From assembly GCA_034433515.1 (NCBI GenBank), contig DAOUAL010000057.1, forward strand, positions 62,001 to 126,000: a stretch of DNA of 64,000 bases. The letters run 5' to 3'. The notes beneath the pieces are model-generated. The model saw nothing but the letters and a program-made list of their open reading frames with translations, did no database searches and was not told where the DNA came from. Source of the DNA: DAOTXS01 sp034433515. Lineage in GTDB: Bacteria; Chloroflexota; Anaerolineae; UBA4142. A program made the translations under genes and the position numbers. Positions 33,833 through 42,604 of this stretch are shown here, piece by piece. Every line of letters begins with the position of its first letter. Positions within the stretch are counted from its first letter, which is position 1.

Positions 33833-34768
33833 ATGAAAAAAATATTTTTAGGACTGATTGTCCTTACCATCTTGACCTTGGGCATCGTGGCGTGCGCACC
33901 AACGCCGGCACCCACACCCGTTGCCCCAACCGCCGCGACCTCCGCCTTCCCACTCACCCTGACCGATGACGCGGGTCGCTCGGTGACCCTCAAAGCCGCG
34001 CCCAAGCGCATCGTCTCGCTGGCGCCGAGCAACACGGAAACCGTTTACGCACTGGGCAAAGGTGATCTCGTCGTCGGGGTCACCGAGTTCTGCGATTATC
34101 CTGCCGAAGCCAAAACCAAACCCAAGGTCGGCGGATTCACCGAAATTAATCTTGAACAAGTGGTGGGGCTAACACCCGATCTGGTGCTGGCAACCGACAT
34201 TCACGTCAAAGGCATCGTCCCTGAACTCGAAAAACGGGGCTTGAACGTATTCGTCATCGAACCCAAGAACGTGGATGAGGTGATCACCAAACTTGCCACG
34301 TTTGGCAAATTGCTCGATGCAACAGAGGCAGCGAGCAAACTGAGTGCGCAACTCAAGAGTCGGGTGGAGGCAGTTACGTCCAAAGTGGCAACGGTCAAAA
34401 CCAAACCGCGCGTGTTCTACGAAATTGACAAAACGCTGTTCACGGTGGGACCCGGTTCGTTCATTGACGATTTGCTTGCCAAAGCTGGTGCGATAAACAT
34501 CGCCTCTGATTCCAAGAGTCCATACCCGCAACTATCGCCGGAAGCGATTATCGCCAAAGACCCCGAGGTGATCTTGTTGGGCGATATGCTGTTTGGCGAA
34601 ACGCCCGAAAGTGTCAAGGCGCGTCCGGGTTGGGCAAACATCACCGCCGTCAAAACCAATCGCATCATTCCGATTCCGGACGAAAACCTCATCGCGCGCC
34701 CGGGACCCCGCATCGTAGATGGACTCGAGATGGTTTCGCGCGCATTGTATCCTGATTTATTCAAATGA
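33833..34768 (+). CDS. btuF: Cobalamin-binding lipoprotein BtuF
   Basis: A 311-residue substrate-binding protein of a B12 ABC importer. The signal peptide ends in a lipobox (GIVAC, Cys near residue 22), followed by a short Pro/Thr linker, so it is anchored outside the membrane. The core begins FPLTLTDDAGRSVTLKAAPKR, then IVSLAPSNTETVYALG and LTPDLVLATDI, typical of the PeriBP/BtuF fold. ATG 33833 follows GAGGAG. It lies right after the cobalamin riboswitch. Iron-siderophore binding is excluded mainly by context. Confidence 0.9.
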   Translation: MKKIFLGLIVLTILTLGIVACAPTPAPTPVAPTAATSAFPLTLTDDAGRSVTLKAAPKRIVSLAPSNTETVYALGKGDLVVGVTEFCDYPAEAKTKPKVGGFTEINLEQVVGLTPDLVLATDIHVKGIVPELEKRGLNVFVIEPKNVDEVITKLATFGKLLDATEAASKLSAQLKSRVEAVTSKVATVKTKPRVFYEIDKTLFTVGPGSFIDDLLAKAGAINIASDSKSPYPQLSPEAIIAKDPEVILLGDMLFGETPESVKARPGWANITAVKTNRIIPIPDENLIARPGPRIVDGLEMVSRALYPDLFK

Positions 34769-35838
34769 TTAAAACCCGCAACGTGGGGGCGCACGATTGT
34801 GCGTCCCCCATCCCAATTCATCGTCATCGCGGCATTGCCCTCGTGATCGCTGGGCTAGGTATCGTTTTGACCGGTGCCATCGCCGCCACGTTTGGCTCGG
34901 TTGCGATCCCGCTCGAAACATTGGTGCAAATCGTGTTGACAAAACTGCCGGGTATTTCGATCACGATGACCTGGTCACCCAGTTGGGAAACAATTTTGTT
35001 TGACATTCGTTTACCACGCATCGTGCTTGCCGTGCTCGTCGGGGGTGCGCTGGCGACCGCCGGCGCGACGTATCAAGGTCTTTTGCGCAACCCGCTCGCC
35101 GATCCGTACCTCATCGGTGTTTCGTCCGGCGCAGCGTTGGGCGCAACCATAGCCATCGTCTTTAACGTTACAATCTGGAGTGCCTTGCCCCTCTTTGCCT
35201 TCTTTGGCGCGATGGGGGCAACCGTGGCGATCTATGGCATTGCACAAACCAGCGGGCGCGCCACACCCACCACACTCATTCTGGCTGGCGTTGCGCTGGG
35301 GGCATTCCTTTCCGCGATCACATCGTTTTTGATGTTTCGGAGCGAGAGCGCGTTCCGAACGCACCAAGTCATTGCTTGGGCAATGGGCAGTTTATCGCTC
35401 AGCAATTGGCAAGAGGTGAGTGTCTTGGTACCGTACTTGGCAATTGGCTGGGCTGTGTTGTACTTGCACGCGCGTTACTTGAACGTTTTGCAATTAGGCG
35501 AGACACAAGCACAACAACTGGGGGTGCCGGTCGCGCGTATTACCTTGACGTTGGTGGTAGCGACATCGCTCGTAACTGCCGCGGCAGTTGCGGTGAGTGG
35601 CTTGATTGGTTTTGTCGGTTTAATCATTCCGCACGCCGTTCGACTGGTCTGGGGACCGGATCATCGTTTTCTTCTGCCCATGTCGGCACTCGTGGGGGCA
35701 ACGTTTCTCATCCTCGCCGATACGCTTGCGCGCACATTACTCGCGCCCACCGAATTGCCGGTGGGAATCATCACGGCGTTTTGCGGCGCGCCGTTTTTTC
35801 TGTATCTGCTTCGCCGCAAAAGAGAGGTGTTGGAATGA
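34765..35838 (+). CDS. btuC: Cobalamin ABC transporter permease BtuC
   Basis: A 357-residue FecCD/BtuC-type permease with about ten hydrophobic helices. The signature LRNPLADPYLIGVSSGAALGA and the cytoplasmic coupling-loop segment LIGFVGLIIPHAVRLVWGPD (which contacts the ATPase) are present. The first ~20 residues are a short hydrophilic extension. The start ATG overlaps the btuF stop by 4 bases. It functions as a dimer with BtuD to import corrinoids. Confidence 0.92.
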   Translation: MIKTRNVGAHDCASPIPIHRHRGIALVIAGLGIVLTGAIAATFGSVAIPLETLVQIVLTKLPGISITMTWSPSWETILFDIRLPRIVLAVLVGGALATAGATYQGLLRNPLADPYLIGVSSGAALGATIAIVFNVTIWSALPLFAFFGAMGATVAIYGIAQTSGRATPTTLILAGVALGAFLSAITSFLMFRSESAFRTHQVIAWAMGSLSLSNWQEVSVLVPYLAIGWAVLYLHARYLNVLQLGETQAQQLGVPVARITLTLVVATSLVTAAAVAVSGLIGFVGLIIPHAVRLVWGPDHRFLLPMSALVGATFLILADTLARTLLAPTELPVGIITAFCGAPFFLYLLRRKREVLE

Positions 35839-36623
35839 ATTCGATTCAATTGCGTGCCGAAGAGATTGGGTTTGCCTACAATCACAAACCAATTCTCGAT
35901 GATGTGAACCTTGAACTGCGTCCCGGCGAAATCGTTGGGCTGGTTGGACCAAATGGCGCGGGTAAATCCACGTTGATCAATTTGCTCAGCCGCGTGTTGA
36001 CGCCGCAACGCGGGCGGATTTGGTTCGATGGTCACACGCTCGATCAACTTTCAGCGGAGCAAGTCGCACAACATATCGCCGTGGTGCCGCAAGTTTTTCA
36101 AATTCCCAATGGCTTTACTGCGTTCGAAATTGTGATGATGGGACGCACCCCGCACCTCGGTTGGTTGAAAAGCGAATCCGCGCGCGACTTGGAAATTGTG
36201 CGCGCGGCGATGGAGTCCACCAGCACGTGGCATCTGGCAAATCGCTTGGTCAATCATCTTTCCGGCGGCGAGCGACAGCGCGTGATCTTTGCGCGCGCAC
36301 TCGCCCAAGAACCCCAGGTACTCTTGCTCGATGAGCCAACCGCCCATCTCGATGTGGCGCATCAAATCGAAGTGATGGAGATGGCGCGCCGATTGAAAAA
36401 CGAACACGCGTTAGCAATCCTGGGTGTCTTTCACGATTTGAATCTCGCGGCGCAGTACTGCGACCGAATTGTTCTGCTCAAAGAAGGCCGTGTGTTTGCG
36501 GCGGGCACACCTAGCCAAGTCATCACCGCAGAAATCTTGCGCGCGGTGTATGGGGTTGATTTGCTCGTACTGCCACATCCGCGCAATCAGCGACCAATGG
36601 CGTTTATCGGATCGGCAATGTAA
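35835..36623 (+). CDS. btuD: Cobalamin ABC transporter ATPase BtuD
   Basis: A 262-residue ABC ATPase. The Walker A is GPNGAGKST (residues 38-46), the Q-loop is VVPQVFQ, the signature is LSGGERQR, the Walker B is VLLLDEPTAHLD and the switch His is in GVFHDLNLAAQYCD. Sequence and position match the FepC/BtuD group. The start ATG 35835 overlaps the btuC stop. A C-terminal YGVDLLVLPHP segment is typical of this group. Confidence 0.92.
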   Translation: MNSIQLRAEEIGFAYNHKPILDDVNLELRPGEIVGLVGPNGAGKSTLINLLSRVLTPQRGRIWFDGHTLDQLSAEQVAQHIAVVPQVFQIPNGFTAFEIVMMGRTPHLGWLKSESARDLEIVRAAMESTSTWHLANRLVNHLSGGERQRVIFARALAQEPQVLLLDEPTAHLDVAHQIEVMEMARRLKNEHALAILGVFHDLNLAAQYCDRIVLLKEGRVFAAGTPSQVITAEILRAVYGVDLLVLPHPRNQRPMAFIGSAM

Positions 36624-36657
36624 CACGCTTGGCGTGTTTCGCTGCAGGAAGGAAATT

Positions 36658-37179
36658 ATGCGACAAGGTCTGGTCATCGTCCATACCGGGAACGGCAAAG
36701 GCAAAAGCACAGCGGCGTTTGGAACGGTCTTGCGTGCGTGGGGACGCGGGATGCGGGTGTGCATCATTCAATTCATCAAAGCCGAAACTAGTAATTACGG
36801 TGAAATTCAAGCCGCGCGTAAATTACAAATTGAATGGTATTCACTGGGCGACGGCTTTACATGGCTCTCCAAAGATATTGAAAAAACAGCCGAACGTGCG
36901 CGCAAGGCGTGGCAATTCGCGCAAGAAAAAATTTCGAGCGGCGCGTATGATCTGATTGTGCTCGATGAAATGACGTACGCGTTTCATCACGGCTGGGTGA
37001 ATGTGAACGAAATGATCGCGTGGTTACGCGCCCACAAACCCGCCGAATTACACCTCATCATCACCGGACGCGATGCACCCGCCGAGTTGATCGAATTTGC
37101 CGATCTGGTCACTGAAATGCGCGAAGTCAAACATCCATTTACGCGCGGTATCAAGGCGCAACCGGGAATCGAGTTCTGA
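36658..37179 (+). CDS. cobO: Corrinoid adenosyltransferase (CobO/CobA type)
   Basis: A 173-residue P-loop enzyme that transfers the adenosyl group of ATP to reduced corrinoid. The P-loop GNGKGKST is at residues 11-18; conserved LIVLDEMTYAFHHGWV and VTEMREVKHPFTRGIKAQPGIEF follow, the last being the family C-terminus. It is preceded by GAAGGAAATT and a 34-base gap after btuD. Imported incomplete corrinoids would be adenosylated here before remodelling. Confidence 0.95.
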   Translation: MRQGLVIVHTGNGKGKSTAAFGTVLRAWGRGMRVCIIQFIKAETSNYGEIQAARKLQIEWYSLGDGFTWLSKDIEKTAERARKAWQFAQEKISSGAYDLIVLDEMTYAFHHGWVNVNEMIAWLRAHKPAELHLIITGRDAPAELIEFADLVTEMREVKHPFTRGIKAQPGIEF

Positions 37180-37275
37180 GGGGAGACGAAAGAAGGACAA
37201 AAAGATTTTTCGATTTTTGATTGAGCGCCAAGGACAACCGGCACTCGAGAATCGGTCATTGCGAGGAATGGAAAA

Positions 37276-38331
37276 ATGACTCTTACTAAAACCATCGCAC
37301 AGATTCAACCACTCGACGAAGACGCGATGAATGCGGCGCGCGCGCGTCAGGATCAACTTACCAAGCCGCAAGGAAGTTTGGGACGCCTCGAAGCGTTGTC
37401 TGTTCAACTTGCCGGCATCACTGCCCAAGTGCGCCCGCGTTTCAAACAACCGGCGATTATCACCATGGCAGGCGATCACGGCGTCGCACGGCAAGGCGTG
37501 AGCGCGTATCCCGCCGAAGTAACGCCGCAAATGGTGTTGAATTTTCTGCGCGGGGGCGCGGCGATCAACGTGCTGGCGCGGCACGTCGGCGCGCGCGTGG
37601 TTGTTGTGGATATCGGCGTTGCGTCTGATTTGCCCGCGCACTCAGAACTCGTCAACGCAAAAATCGCCAAAGGGACACGCGATTTTTCGATTGGTCCGGC
37701 AATGACGCGCGAGGAAGCGCGCCGCGCCATCGAAGCCGGGATCGAAATTGTTACGCGCGAGATCGAACGCGGTGCAGACATTATCGGCACCGGCGATATG
37801 GGCATCGGCAACACCACGCCTTCGGCTGCCATCACCGCAGCGATCACACGGCGTCCAGTCAAACAAGTTACCGGGCGCGGCACTGGTCTGGACGATGCTG
37901 GACTTGCCCGGAAAATTGCAACGATTGAACGTGCGCTCGAAATCAACAAACCGAATCCCAACGACGGCTTGGATGTGTTGGGCGATGTGGGCGGATTTGA
38001 AATCGGTGGACTCGCGGGCGTGATGATTGGTGCAGCAGCGCGCCGCGTGCCGGTGGTGATTGATGGCTTTATCTCCGGTGCAGCCGCCCTCATCGCGTAC
38101 ACACTCGCGCCAGCGGTGCAACCATACCTCATTGCCGCGCATCGCTCTGTTGAAATTGGTCATCGCGCGATTCTCGATTATCTCCGCGTCGAACCGTTGC
38201 TCGATTTGGATCTGCGCTTGGGCGAAGGAACCGGTGCCGCGCTCGGCATTTCGCTTTGCCTGGCCGCCGCAAAAATCCTCGACGAGATGGCAACGTTCGC
38301 GGAGGCGGGCGTATCGGGAAAAAGTGCGTGA
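37276..38331 (+). CDS. cobT: Nicotinate-nucleotide-dimethylbenzimidazole phosphoribosyltransferase
   Basis: A 351-residue enzyme that activates the lower-ligand base as alpha-ribazole phosphate using nicotinate mononucleotide. The N-terminal LTKPQGSLGRLEALSVQLAG, MAGDHGVARQGVSAYP, GDMGIGNTTPSAAI and C-terminal LGEGTGAALGISL (with the catalytic Glu) are diagnostic. The 97-base upstream gap contains a partial REP-like word (CATTGCGAGGA). The stop overlaps the GTG start of cobS. Confidence 0.96.
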   Translation: MTLTKTIAQIQPLDEDAMNAARARQDQLTKPQGSLGRLEALSVQLAGITAQVRPRFKQPAIITMAGDHGVARQGVSAYPAEVTPQMVLNFLRGGAAINVLARHVGARVVVVDIGVASDLPAHSELVNAKIAKGTRDFSIGPAMTREEARRAIEAGIEIVTREIERGADIIGTGDMGIGNTTPSAAITAAITRRPVKQVTGRGTGLDDAGLARKIATIERALEINKPNPNDGLDVLGDVGGFEIGGLAGVMIGAAARRVPVVIDGFISGAAALIAYTLAPAVQPYLIAAHRSVEIGHRAILDYLRVEPLLDLDLRLGEGTGAALGISLCLAAAKILDEMATFAEAGVSGKSA

Positions 38332-39038
38332 ACGATTTTCGCGTCGCGCTGGGTTTGCTGACAATTTTTCCGGTCCGCTACGACACGTTGCATATTTCCG
38401 CACGCGCGTTAGCGTGGTATCCGCTCGTCGGGTCGCTCCTCGGCATCACTCTGGCTATCGCGCAATTTTCCTTACGCCTCGTTCTGCCTGATCTCATGGT
38501 CGCTGTGTTTATCGTTGCATTGTGGACGATTCTCACCGGCGGCTTGCACCTCGATGGATTCGCGGACGCATGCGATGCGTTATTCGCGGCAACGACACGC
38601 GAACGTCGTCTTGAGATTCTACGCGATGTGCACCTAGGGACCTTTGGCGCGGCGGGACTTGTTTTGTTATTGATGCTCAAAGCAACAACGTTATCAAGTG
38701 CCCCGCTTGCGCCAATTTTTCTTGCGCCGATTTTGGGACGTTGGACAATCGTTTTCGCCGCAACGTTTCCGCTCGCGCGACGTGAAGGGATGGCGGCAAC
38801 GTTCATCGCCGGGCTAACCCGGCGCGAGATTTTCATGGCGACAACGTTCACGGCGATCATTGCCGGACTGGGCGGCTGGCTTGGATTCGCCGCGTTCAGC
38901 GTTGGTATAGCAACGACTTGGGTCATCGCACAACTCGCGCTGAATCGTTTAGGCGGACTGACCGGCGATATTTACGGAATGATTTGCGAGAGTGTCGAAG
39001 TAGGCGTGTTACTCGTTGGCGCGCTAAAAATCTTTTAA
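38328..39038 (+). CDS. cobS: Adenosylcobinamide-GDP ribazoletransferase (cobalamin synthase)
   Basis: A 236-residue integral membrane enzyme that joins AdoCbi-GDP with alpha-ribazole (phosphate). The N-terminal FRVALGLLTIFPV and the metal-binding loop GGLHLDGFADACDALFAA are CobS signatures, with GDIYGMICESVEV near the C-terminus. About six hydrophobic helices. GTG 38328 overlaps the cobT TGA, and translation is coupled. A dispersed repeat lies immediately downstream. Confidence 0.95.
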   Translation: MNDFRVALGLLTIFPVRYDTLHISARALAWYPLVGSLLGITLAIAQFSLRLVLPDLMVAVFIVALWTILTGGLHLDGFADACDALFAATTRERRLEILRDVHLGTFGAAGLVLLLMLKATTLSSAPLAPIFLAPILGRWTIVFAATFPLARREGMAATFIAGLTRREIFMATTFTAIIAGLGGWLGFAAFSVGIATTWVIAQLALNRLGGLTGDIYGMICESVEVGVLLVGALKIF

Positions 39039-39040
39039 TC

Positions 39041-39095
39041 GCAGAGAGCACGCACGCGGAATCAAACCCATTGTTCTCTGCGTGCTCGGCGGCAA
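39041..39095. repeat. Dispersed hairpin repeat, CGCAGAGA type
   Basis: CGCAGAGAGCA (from 39041) pairs with TGTTCTCTGCG (39072-39082), and adjoining bases extend the similarity to the copies at 29521-29585 and 62744-62805. It fills the cobS-cbiR gap and ends ~20 bases before the cbiR start. Confidence 0.65.
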
Positions 39096-39113
39096 AAACG
39101 CAAGGAGTGTTTT

Positions 39114-39881
39114 CTGAAACCGAAATTCCGGCTGGGCACAACTTCATACATCTACCCAGATGACATTCTGCCGAACGTGCGTCACCTTGCCGGTCAAGTG
39201 GACGACATCGAACTGGTCTTGTTCGAAGTGGATGATTACGGAACGAATCTGCCCGATGCGACGACCATCGCCGAGTTGCAAACTATCGCACGCGATTACG
39301 ACTTGTCGTACACCGTCCACTTGCCGATTGATCTGGACTGGCGCGACGCGCGTTCGTTCGAAAAAATTTTTCGCGCGCTCGATGCCACCCGTGCACTCGA
39401 CCCATTCGCATACATCCTGCATCTTGATGGACGAATGCTGTTGGGCAAACCAGAATCGAAAACGGTGATGCAATGGCAAAATGAAACCGGGCGCGCGCTG
39501 GATCAGCTGACGACGCACGTCGAGCCAGCGCAGTTGTGCATCGAAAATTTGGAACGCTGGCAACCAGAATTTTTCGCTCCAATTGTGGCACAGAAAAATC
39601 TAGCGCGTTGCATAGACGTGGGGCATCTGTGGAAACAAGCGCGCGATCCGTTGCCGCATTTGCGCGAACACATCGCGCAGACGCGCGTGATTCATTTACA
39701 CGGCATCAACGGACGCGATCATCAATCATTGATTTGGCAAGCTCGGGACGAGGTGGCGCGCGTTTTGGATTTTCTCGCACGCGCCGAATTTGCCGGCGTG
39801 TTGACGCTCGAAGTATTTAACCTGGATGATTTTCTTTCATCGAAACAAGTGGTGGCAGAATGGGAAAACGGCTTACCTTGA
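39114..39881 (+). CDS. cbiR: Cobamide remodelling phosphodiesterase CbiR, CTG start
   Basis: A 255-residue TIM-barrel protein of the AP-endonuclease-2/xylose-isomerase-like group. The N-terminal RLGTTSYIYPDDILPNVR and VDDIELVLFEVDDYG match CbiR, which cuts the phosphodiester of the nucleotide loop of cobamides so that a new lower ligand can be attached. Metal-ligand-type residues are seen in YTVHLPIDLDW, ENLERW, CIDVGHLW and HLHGIN. In-frame homology extends upstream of GTG 39177 to CTG 39114, which stands six bases after AAGGAG (39102-39107); no ATG, GTG or TTG is available there. It sits between cobS and cobU, as expected for remodelling. Confidence 0.85.
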   Translation: MKPKFRLGTTSYIYPDDILPNVRHLAGQVDDIELVLFEVDDYGTNLPDATTIAELQTIARDYDLSYTVHLPIDLDWRDARSFEKIFRALDATRALDPFAYILHLDGRMLLGKPESKTVMQWQNETGRALDQLTTHVEPAQLCIENLERWQPEFFAPIVAQKNLARCIDVGHLWKQARDPLPHLREHIAQTRVIHLHGINGRDHQSLIWQARDEVARVLDFLARAEFAGVLTLEVFNLDDFLSSKQVVAEWENGLP

Positions 39882-40405
39882 TTTTGGGGGGCGCGCGTAG
39901 TGGCAAGAGTAGTTTTGCTCAAACATTGGCGCAAAAACGCGGCGGCGATGATGTGTTATTTGTCGCCACGGCGCAAGCGCACGACGATGAAATGCAAGCG
40001 CGGATCACCCATCATCGCGCGAGCCGTCCCACAAGTTGGCGCACGTTAGAATCGCCGCGCGAGGTGGCACGCGCACTCGCAACTGCGCCATCGGCGCACG
40101 TCATCGTACTCGATTGCGTAACATTGTGGACATCGAACGTGTTGCTCGCCGATGAAAATAATGCTACCGCAAGAATGATGCGCGAGGTGGATGAGTTGCT
40201 GGCGTGGTATCAGAGCGCAGACACCCAGTTGATCATCGTATCGAACGAGGTGGGGCTGGGCATTGTGCCGGACAATGCGCTGGCGCGCGCGTACCGTGAT
40301 TTGCTTGGCGCAGTCAATCAAAAGATCGCAAAAGTTGCTGATGAGGTATTCTTGCTCGTTGCAGGATTGCCTATCGAAATCAAATCGCGCGCGGCACATT
40401 TATAG
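39860..40405 (+). CDS. cobU: Adenosylcobinamide kinase/guanylyltransferase CobU
   Basis: A 181-residue bifunctional enzyme that phosphorylates adenosylcobinamide and converts it to AdoCbi-GDP. The P-loop is GGARSGKSSFA (residues ~10-20), followed by VATAQAHDDEMQARITHHRASRP and IVSNEVGLGIVPDNALARAYRDLLG, all typical of CobU. The start overlaps the cbiR end by 22 bases. It is the last gene before a strong bidirectional terminator. A CobC phosphatase is not encoded in the module. Confidence 0.95.
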   Translation: MGKRLTLILGGARSGKSSFAQTLAQKRGGDDVLFVATAQAHDDEMQARITHHRASRPTSWRTLESPREVARALATAPSAHVIVLDCVTLWTSNVLLADENNATARMMREVDELLAWYQSADTQLIIVSNEVGLGIVPDNALARAYRDLLGAVNQKIAKVADEVFLLVAGLPIEIKSRAAHL

Positions 40406-40441
40406 TGGCAATGTTTAAAATCGTTACGACAAACAATGAGA

Positions 40442-40477
40442 AACACGCTCTCTCAAACGATATTGAGAGAGCGTGTT
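40442..40477. terminator. Bidirectional terminator hairpin
   Basis: A perfect 15-bp stem (40442-40456 with 40463-40477) with a 6-base loop between the convergent cobU and dienelactone-hydrolase genes. Short T-rich stretches follow on both strands. Confidence 0.8.
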
Positions 40478-40492
40478 CGTTTGACCAATGTC

Positions 40493-41515
40493 TTATGACT
40501 TGACGTACTTGTCCAACCACGCCAGCGTCTTGAGCCACGCATCGCGCGCGGCGTTGGCGTTGTAACTTCCCCCGGTATCGTTGTGAAAAGCATGCCCCGC
40601 GCCATCGTAGATTAACTTTTCAAACACTTTGCCATTTGCCTTCATGGCGTTTTCGATTTCCGGAATCCCGGCATTGATGCGCGTATCGGTGCCCCCCTAA
40701 ATCGCTAGAACAGCCGCTTTGATTTTGGGCACATCTTCCAACGGCGGATTGGGTCCATAAAACGGAATCGCCGCGCGTAATTCTGCGATCTGGGTCGCGC
40801 ATCGCCACGTTACGCCGCCCCCAAAACAAAAGCCAAACATCCCGGCGCGATCTTTTTGCACAAACGATTGGGCTTGCATATACGCCAAGCCGGCTTTGAA
40901 ATCGTCCACAAAACGCGTGGGTTGAGTATTGCCCAAAACGCCCGGCACGTTTGCGCCCACCTTGTCCGTCCCACCTTCGCGCGATAACAAATCTACCGCG
41001 AGCGAAGCATAGCCGGCTTTGGCGGCGCGGCGCGTTACATCTTTGATGTGATCGGTCAAGCCGCGATTCTCGTGACAAATCAAAACGATGGGAAAGGGAC
41101 CGTCGCCTTTTGGTTTGGCGAGGTATGCCATAATGGTGTCTGATCCCGATTTGAACTCGACCATCTTGGCTTCGATGGCGGGATCATCCGGCATCACCGT
41201 ACCCACTGCCGCTGGCGTTGGCGCAGTTGTCGGTACGGTCGTTGGTACAGTCGTCACGGTTGGCGGAACGCGCGTGGCAGTTGGTGCAGTCGTTGCTGTT
41301 GGGGGCACCGGTGTAGCAGTGGGTGCCGGCACGCATGCCGCAAGAAAACTATTGGCAATCGCCGCGCTTCCAAAAATCGCCGCGAGTTTCTTGAGCGCCT
41401 CGCGCCGCGTAATCTTGCCTTCTTGATAGTCCTCGACAAACTCTTCGATGAGATAGTTGCGCAGGCTATCGTCGCCGCCAGTGGTAGAACTGGGAGGAAT
41501 GTTCAGATTACTCAT
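40493..41515 (-). pseudogene. Exported dienelactone-hydrolase-family protein with an in-frame TAG
   Basis: The frame encodes a Tat-type lipoprotein signal (TRREALKK … FLAAC), a Thr/Pro/Val-rich linker (residues ~65-100) and a dienelactone hydrolase fold with the nucleophile Cys in GFCFGGG. At codon 273 (40699-40697) TAG stands where the family has Tyr (…VLAI-[TAG]-GGTDTRIN). The same frame then continues to TAA 40493 with the missing catalytic Asp (GTDTR) and His (GAGHAF). A one-base change Tyr to stop, natural or a sequencing error next to a run of six G, is the simplest cause. Termination at TAG would remove two of three catalytic residues. It overlaps the VOC gene by 8 bases. Confidence 0.75.
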
Positions 41516-42389
41516 CGTGTTTCTCCTGATTGGAATGACCTGCCGTGAGAATCATTGCATTCTGGGCTGGATCACGTACCCGCAAGCCATCATCAACTTT
41601 TTCGATTGCAATCCCGGCATCGCGCACGCGATCAACCACCTGACTCAAGGAAATCAGATTGGGCAAACAAATCACAAACTCGCGCAAGCCGATGGAATCC
41701 GGCGGCGGAGGCGGCACGCCCACCCCCGCCCACGTGTTGAACGCAATGTGATGATGATACCCACCAGCAGACGTGAACGACGCGCTAGGACCATAGCGCG
41801 CCATCAAATCGAATCCTAGCACATCAATATAAAACTTCTCCGCGGCGGCGATATGGGCGACGTGCAAATGCATATGACCTAGTTTAGTCTCTGGCTCAAA
41901 TCCTTGCCACGATGAATCGCGTCCATCGAGTTCGCGGAGCAAATCATCAAGATCGAGTGGATCAGTTGCCATCCGCAAATTGCCGCGCGCATCGTACCAT
42001 TCGGCGCGTGGCCGGTCACGATAAATTTCGATGCCGTTGTCATCGGGGTCAGGCAAATAAATCGCTTCGCTAACGAGATGATCGGCAAAGCCATGCACCG
42101 GCACCTGCCTTTCGGCGATGCGTTTGAGTGCTTGCGCCAACGCCAAACGCGAGGGCACTAGAATCGCAAAATGATACAAGCCGGTTGTGCGCCGCGCACG
42201 TTTGGCACTGGGATTCTCAGTCAGCACAACAATGTCCTTGCCACCCGCGCCAAGATAGGCAATGCCATTCTCGCGACGATTGAGTTGCAGACCAAGCACG
42301 TCTTGATAGAATGGCAACGCGCGTTTGAAATCGCTCACGGTCAGATGCACGGAACCGAGCGTGGTATGGGGATCAATTGAAGTTTTCAC
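41508..42389 (-). CDS. Two-domain VOC/glyoxalase-fold protein (CatE-like)
   Basis: A 293-residue protein of two vicinal-oxygen-chelate domains. Domain 1 begins LGSVHLTVSDFKRALPFYQDVLGL with DNGIEIYRDRP; domain 2 has LGHMHLHVAHIAAAEKFYIDVLGF, then HHHIAFNTW. The arrangement and metal-ligand positions (His, His, Glu) match extradiol ring-cleavage or glyoxalase-like enzymes such as CatE. The substrate is unknown. It shares an operon with the dienelactone-hydrolase gene, a pairing that would suit breakdown of a ring-cleavage product, although one is exported and the other is not. Confidence 0.8.
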   Translation of the reverse strand: MKTSIDPHTTLGSVHLTVSDFKRALPFYQDVLGLQLNRRENGIAYLGAGGKDIVVLTENPSAKRARRTTGLYHFAILVPSRLALAQALKRIAERQVPVHGFADHLVSEAIYLPDPDDNGIEIYRDRPRAEWYDARGNLRMATDPLDLDDLLRELDGRDSSWQGFEPETKLGHMHLHVAHIAAAEKFYIDVLGFDLMARYGPSASFTSAGGYHHHIAFNTWAGVGVPPPPPDSIGLREFVICLPNLISLSQVVDRVRDAGIAIEKVDDGLRVRDPAQNAMILTAGHSNQEKHDE

Positions 42390-42456
42390 TTTGAACCTTT
42401 CTATTCATTATACGCATTGGCGTTAGGAATGGATTAGAATCGCCAAACCAGCATTA

Positions 42457-42486
42457 GAAAAAAATTAGACCCCTGGCGGGGTCTAA
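42457..42486 (-). terminator. Rho-independent terminator of elp3
   Basis: A 9-bp stem (42465-42473 with 42478-42486) with a TGGC loop. On the minus strand it is followed by a run of seven T. The element at 42496-42604 lies between the elp3 stop and this terminator, so it is transcribed as 3' untranslated RNA. Confidence 0.8.
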
Positions 42487-42495
42487 CCTTTCATC

Positions 42496-42604
42496 CTAGT
42501 AGTGCACCAACATGAAAGTGCGTAGTGAAAACTTGGTACTTTGCCGTCTCGGTAACCATTTTTCCATCGGTCTGGTATGCAACTATTTCATGTTGTTGCA
42601 CTAG
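42496..42604 (-). repeat. CTAG-bounded palindromic element, copy A (subtype 1)
   Basis: A 109-bp element bounded by CTAG on both sides. One end reads TAGTGCACCAACATGAAA, and the other reads inversely TAGTGCAACAACATGAAA. Its elp3-proximal CTAG supplies the TAG stop codon of elp3. Its core matches copies B and C. Confidence 0.85.

Noticed and set aside
37246..37275. Full REP element before cobT
   Set aside because: Only a short word (CATTGCGAGGA) resembles the REP at 2731-2808; the partner arm is missing.
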